In this document: positions 4,505 through 5,993 of the stretch, in pieces | Position numbering within the stretch: the first letter of the stretch is position 1 | How the letters are laid out: every line of letters starts with the position of its first letter | Position numbers and translations under genes: made by a program | Source of the DNA: Candidatus Halarchaeoplasma halalkaliphilum | GTDB lineage: Archaea; Thermoplasmatota; Thermoplasmata; Halarchaeoplasmatales; Halarchaeoplasmataceae | Length of the DNA stretch: 5,993 bases | Direction: 5' to 3' | Assembly: GCA_007133925.1 (NCBI GenBank) | Contig: SLLU01000066.1 | Location: 1 to 5,993 of the forward strand | Notes under the pieces: generated by a model | What the model was told of the DNA's origin: nothing | Seen by the model: only the letters and a program-made list of their open reading frames with translations | Databases searched by the model: none

Positions 4505-5527
4505 ATGCGGGTAGCCACGTACTACAGCAATGACGACGTGCGCACCGAAGAGGTACCCGTACCCACCATCGGTCCTGAGGAAATCCTGGTAAAGGTACAT
4601 GCCAGCGGGATCTGCGGAAGCGACGTTATGGAGTGGTACAGGATAAAAAAGGCACCCAGGGTACTTGGGCACGAGATCACCGGGGAGATAACGAAGATGG
4701 GTGAGAGCGTGCAAGGATACCGTATAGGTGACAGGGTCTTTGTTTCCCATCACGTACCCTGTGATGATTGCATATACTGCAAAAAGGGACATACGTCCGT
4801 ATGCGACACCCTTCGAACCACCAATTTCGACCCAGGGGGTTTCGCACAATACGTGCGTGTTCCCGGTATCAACGTGGAAAAGGGTGTTTACAAGATACCG
4901 GATAACATGAGCTATTCTGAAGGAGTTTTCATAGAGCCCCTGGCGTGTGTTGTGAGGGGACAGAGATTCCTGGGTGTCGAACCAGACGAAACTGTGTTGG
5001 TGATAGGTAGTGGTCTCTCCGGTTTACTCCACATTAAATTGGCCCTCCATAAAGGGGTGAGCAGGGTGATCGCCACGGACATATCTGACTTCCGCTTGGA
5101 GGTGGCAGAAAAACTGGGAGCAGATACTATTAGAGCGGAAGAGGTTTCACCCGAAAGGATAAGTGGGATAAACCATGGTAAACTGGCGGACAAGGTCATA
5201 GTCAGCACAGGGGCCAAGAATGCCATGGAACAGGCACTGGAATCCGTGGATCGAGGGGGAAGGATACTTCTGTTCGCACCCCTGATGCCCCAAGAAACCC
5301 TGGCCCTTCCGGTCTGGGAGATGTGGAAGAACGAAATATCCATCACCACATCCTACGCGGCATGTGACAGAGATATACGGGAGGCGATGGATTTGATCTC
5401 CGGAGAATATATTTCAGTAAAGGACCTCATAACCCACGAGCTACCCATGGAAGAAGCAAAGAAGGGCTTTCAGCTGACTGCCAGTGGCGAGAACTCTTTG
5501 AAGGTCATACTGAGACCGAATCCCTGA
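4505..5527 (+). CDS. Zinc-dependent medium-chain alcohol/polyol dehydrogenase
   Basis: A 340-residue medium-chain dehydrogenase of the sorbitol/threonine dehydrogenase type. Catalytic zinc ligands are visible as Cys37 (GICGSD, 35-40), His56 with Glu57 (GHEITGEI) and Glu144 (EPLACVVRG). The structural zinc site has Cys86, Cys89, Cys92 and Cys100 in the usual spacing. The Rossmann half carries GSGLSG at 168-173 and Asp192 after the second strand (RVIATDIS), which favours NAD over NADP. All key residues are present, so it should be active. The reaction is oxidation of a secondary alcohol of a sugar, polyol or amino acid derivative, or the reverse; the exact substrate cannot be read from sequence. 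The ATG follows the aldolase stop by 3 bp, with a weak GGCGA ribosome binding site inside the aldolase end, so translation is probably coupled. The stop lies 4 bp from the convergent thrS stop. Confidence 0.9.
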   Translation: MRVATYYSNDDVRTEEVPVPTIGPEEILVKVHASGICGSDVMEWYRIKKAPRVLGHEITGEITKMGESVQGYRIGDRVFVSHHVPCDDCIYCKKGHTSVCDTLRTTNFDPGGFAQYVRVPGINVEKGVYKIPDNMSYSEGVFIEPLACVVRGQRFLGVEPDETVLVIGSGLSGLLHIKLALHKGVSRVIATDISDFRLEVAEKLGADTIRAEEVSPERISGINHGKLADKVIVSTGAKNAMEQALESVDRGGRILLFAPLMPQETLALPVWEMWKNEISITTSYAACDRDIREAMDLISGEYISVKDLITHELPMEEAKKGFQLTASGENSLKVILRPNP

Positions 5528-5535
5528 TATATCAG
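5524..5535. repeat. 12-bp palindrome joining two convergent stop codons
   Basis: CTGATATATCAG is a perfect palindrome. It contains the dehydrogenase TGA (5525-5527), four bases TATA, and the complement of the thrS TGA (5532-5534). It has no U-tract and is too short for a firm terminator hairpin. The symmetry partly follows from two facing TGA codons. Confidence 0.5.
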
Positions 5536-5993
5536 CCAACGAACACGGGACGTTTGGATAGATCCCTGGGAAGGGGTATATCCCTGAAGGGTAGATCCCC
5601 CTGTTTTGATGCAAGTTCCTTTTCCAGCTCCTCAAAGGTCATGGAAATCTGCTCTCCGCTGTCCCGTACCCTGACCGACAGCTTTCCACTCTCCATCTCC
5701 CGGGAACCGACTACAGCGATGTAGGGCACCCATTCCTTCTCCGCCTCCCGTATCTTTTTTCCCATGGTCCTGTTCGTATCGTCTATGTCCGCCCGTACCT
5801 CTTTGAGATCACTGACCAGATCGGCAACGTACCCCAGTTGATCATCGGATACGGGTATGAACCGGAGTTGGGTTGGCGCAAGCCAGTACGGGAACGATGG
5901 TTTGATACCCCTGGCCCCGTCCTCAGCAGCCCTCTCCAGGAGTGTGTACATCACTCTTTCGATGCCTCCGCTGGGAGACAGGTGAAGTATGTA
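5532..5993 (-). CDS. thrS: Threonyl-tRNA synthetase, archaeal type, C-terminal part (5' end outside window)
   Basis: The visible 153 residues are the end of an archaeal threonyl-tRNA synthetase, which charges tRNA-Thr in the cytoplasm. The frame is open to the right edge and begins YILHLSPSGGIERV, the class II motif 3 region with its conserved arginine. It runs into the anticodon-binding domain: PYWLAPTQLRFIPVSDDQ, then RADIDDTNRTMGKKIREAEKEWVPYI in two overlapping conserved parts, then VVGSREMESGKLSVRVRDSG, and it ends with LSKRPVFVG. The RxDxDD...KKIR.AE..WVPY pattern is typical of this domain. A GTG at 5954 is not the true start, since the protein clearly continues upstream. The gene is truncated only by the window. 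It faces the dehydrogenase gene with 4 bp between stop codons, leaving no separate terminator space. Confidence 0.92.
   Translation of the reverse strand, partial: YILHLSPSGGIERVMYTLLERAAEDGARGIKPSFPYWLAPTQLRFIPVSDDQLGYVADLVSDLKEVRADIDDTNRTMGKKIREAEKEWVPYIAVVGSREMESGKLSVRVRDSGEQISMTFEELEKELASKQGDLPFRDIPLPRDLSKRPVFVG

Noticed and set aside
4499..4507. TAGTACATG at the aldolase-dehydrogenase junction, identical to part of the left-gap repeat
   Set aside because: It is formed by a stop codon, three bases and a start codon, so the match of nine bases is best read as chance.
4193..4849. Long minus-strand open frame (218 codons) across the aldolase-dehydrogenase junction
   Set aside because: It lies antisense to two well-conserved genes with full motifs, shows no family pattern and has no start signals.

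Overview
This window is archaeal. The evidence is the C-terminal part of an archaeal-type threonyl-tRNA synthetase, an archaeal exosome-associated RNA-binding protein, an archaeosortase, a small diglycine-ended ubiquitin-like protein, TATA boxes placed as archaeal promoters require, GGTGAT-type ribosome binding sites, and heavy use of ATA (Ile) and AGG/AGA (Arg) codons. Base composition is close to balanced, with AT-rich intergenic gaps. The gene set fits a euryarchaeal-type lineage, but I cannot name the genus or order. Nothing suggests an insertion sequence, prophage, CRISPR array or RNA gene.

Layout. (1) Bases 1-40 hold the first 13 codons of an unidentified minus-strand gene that leaves the window. 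Its promoter lies in an AT-rich divergent gap (41-243) with a short palindrome and a 12-bp direct repeat. (2) Three plus-strand genes follow: an SLC13/DASS-type membrane transporter (244-1653), a UspA-like protein (1673-2140), and an archaeosortase (2189-3016). The first two are almost certainly one operon; the third may join them or use its own weak promoter. (3) Two minus-strand genes come next: a 63-aa ubiquitin-like/sulfur-carrier protein (2993-3184), whose 3' end overlaps the archaeosortase tail to tail, and upstream of it a COG1325-type exosome RNA-binding protein (about 3217-3645). (4) A compact divergent promoter around 3663-3677 appears to serve both the exosome gene and the next plus-strand pair. 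(5) That pair is an LsrF-like class I aldolase (3713-4501) and, 3 bp later, a zinc-dependent NAD-type alcohol dehydrogenase (4505-5527). (6) The 3' end of thrS (5532-5993, minus) meets the dehydrogenase with only 4 bp between the stop codons.

How the genes work together. Transporter plus UspA is a recurrent partnership in which the Usp domain may tune transport. The archaeosortase would process surface proteins with a C-terminal sorting signal; no such substrate is encoded here. The aldolase-dehydrogenase pair looks like a two-step module for a phosphorylated sugar or keto compound, with substrate unknown. The ubiquitin-like protein and exosome subunit are probably co-transcribed, coupling a sulfur-transfer or protein-tagging carrier with RNA processing. 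The region looks like ordinary chromosomal backbone. The most notable signals are regulatory and architectural: the shared divergent TATA element, the repeats in the left gap, leaderless starts, and overlapping or abutting convergent gene ends.
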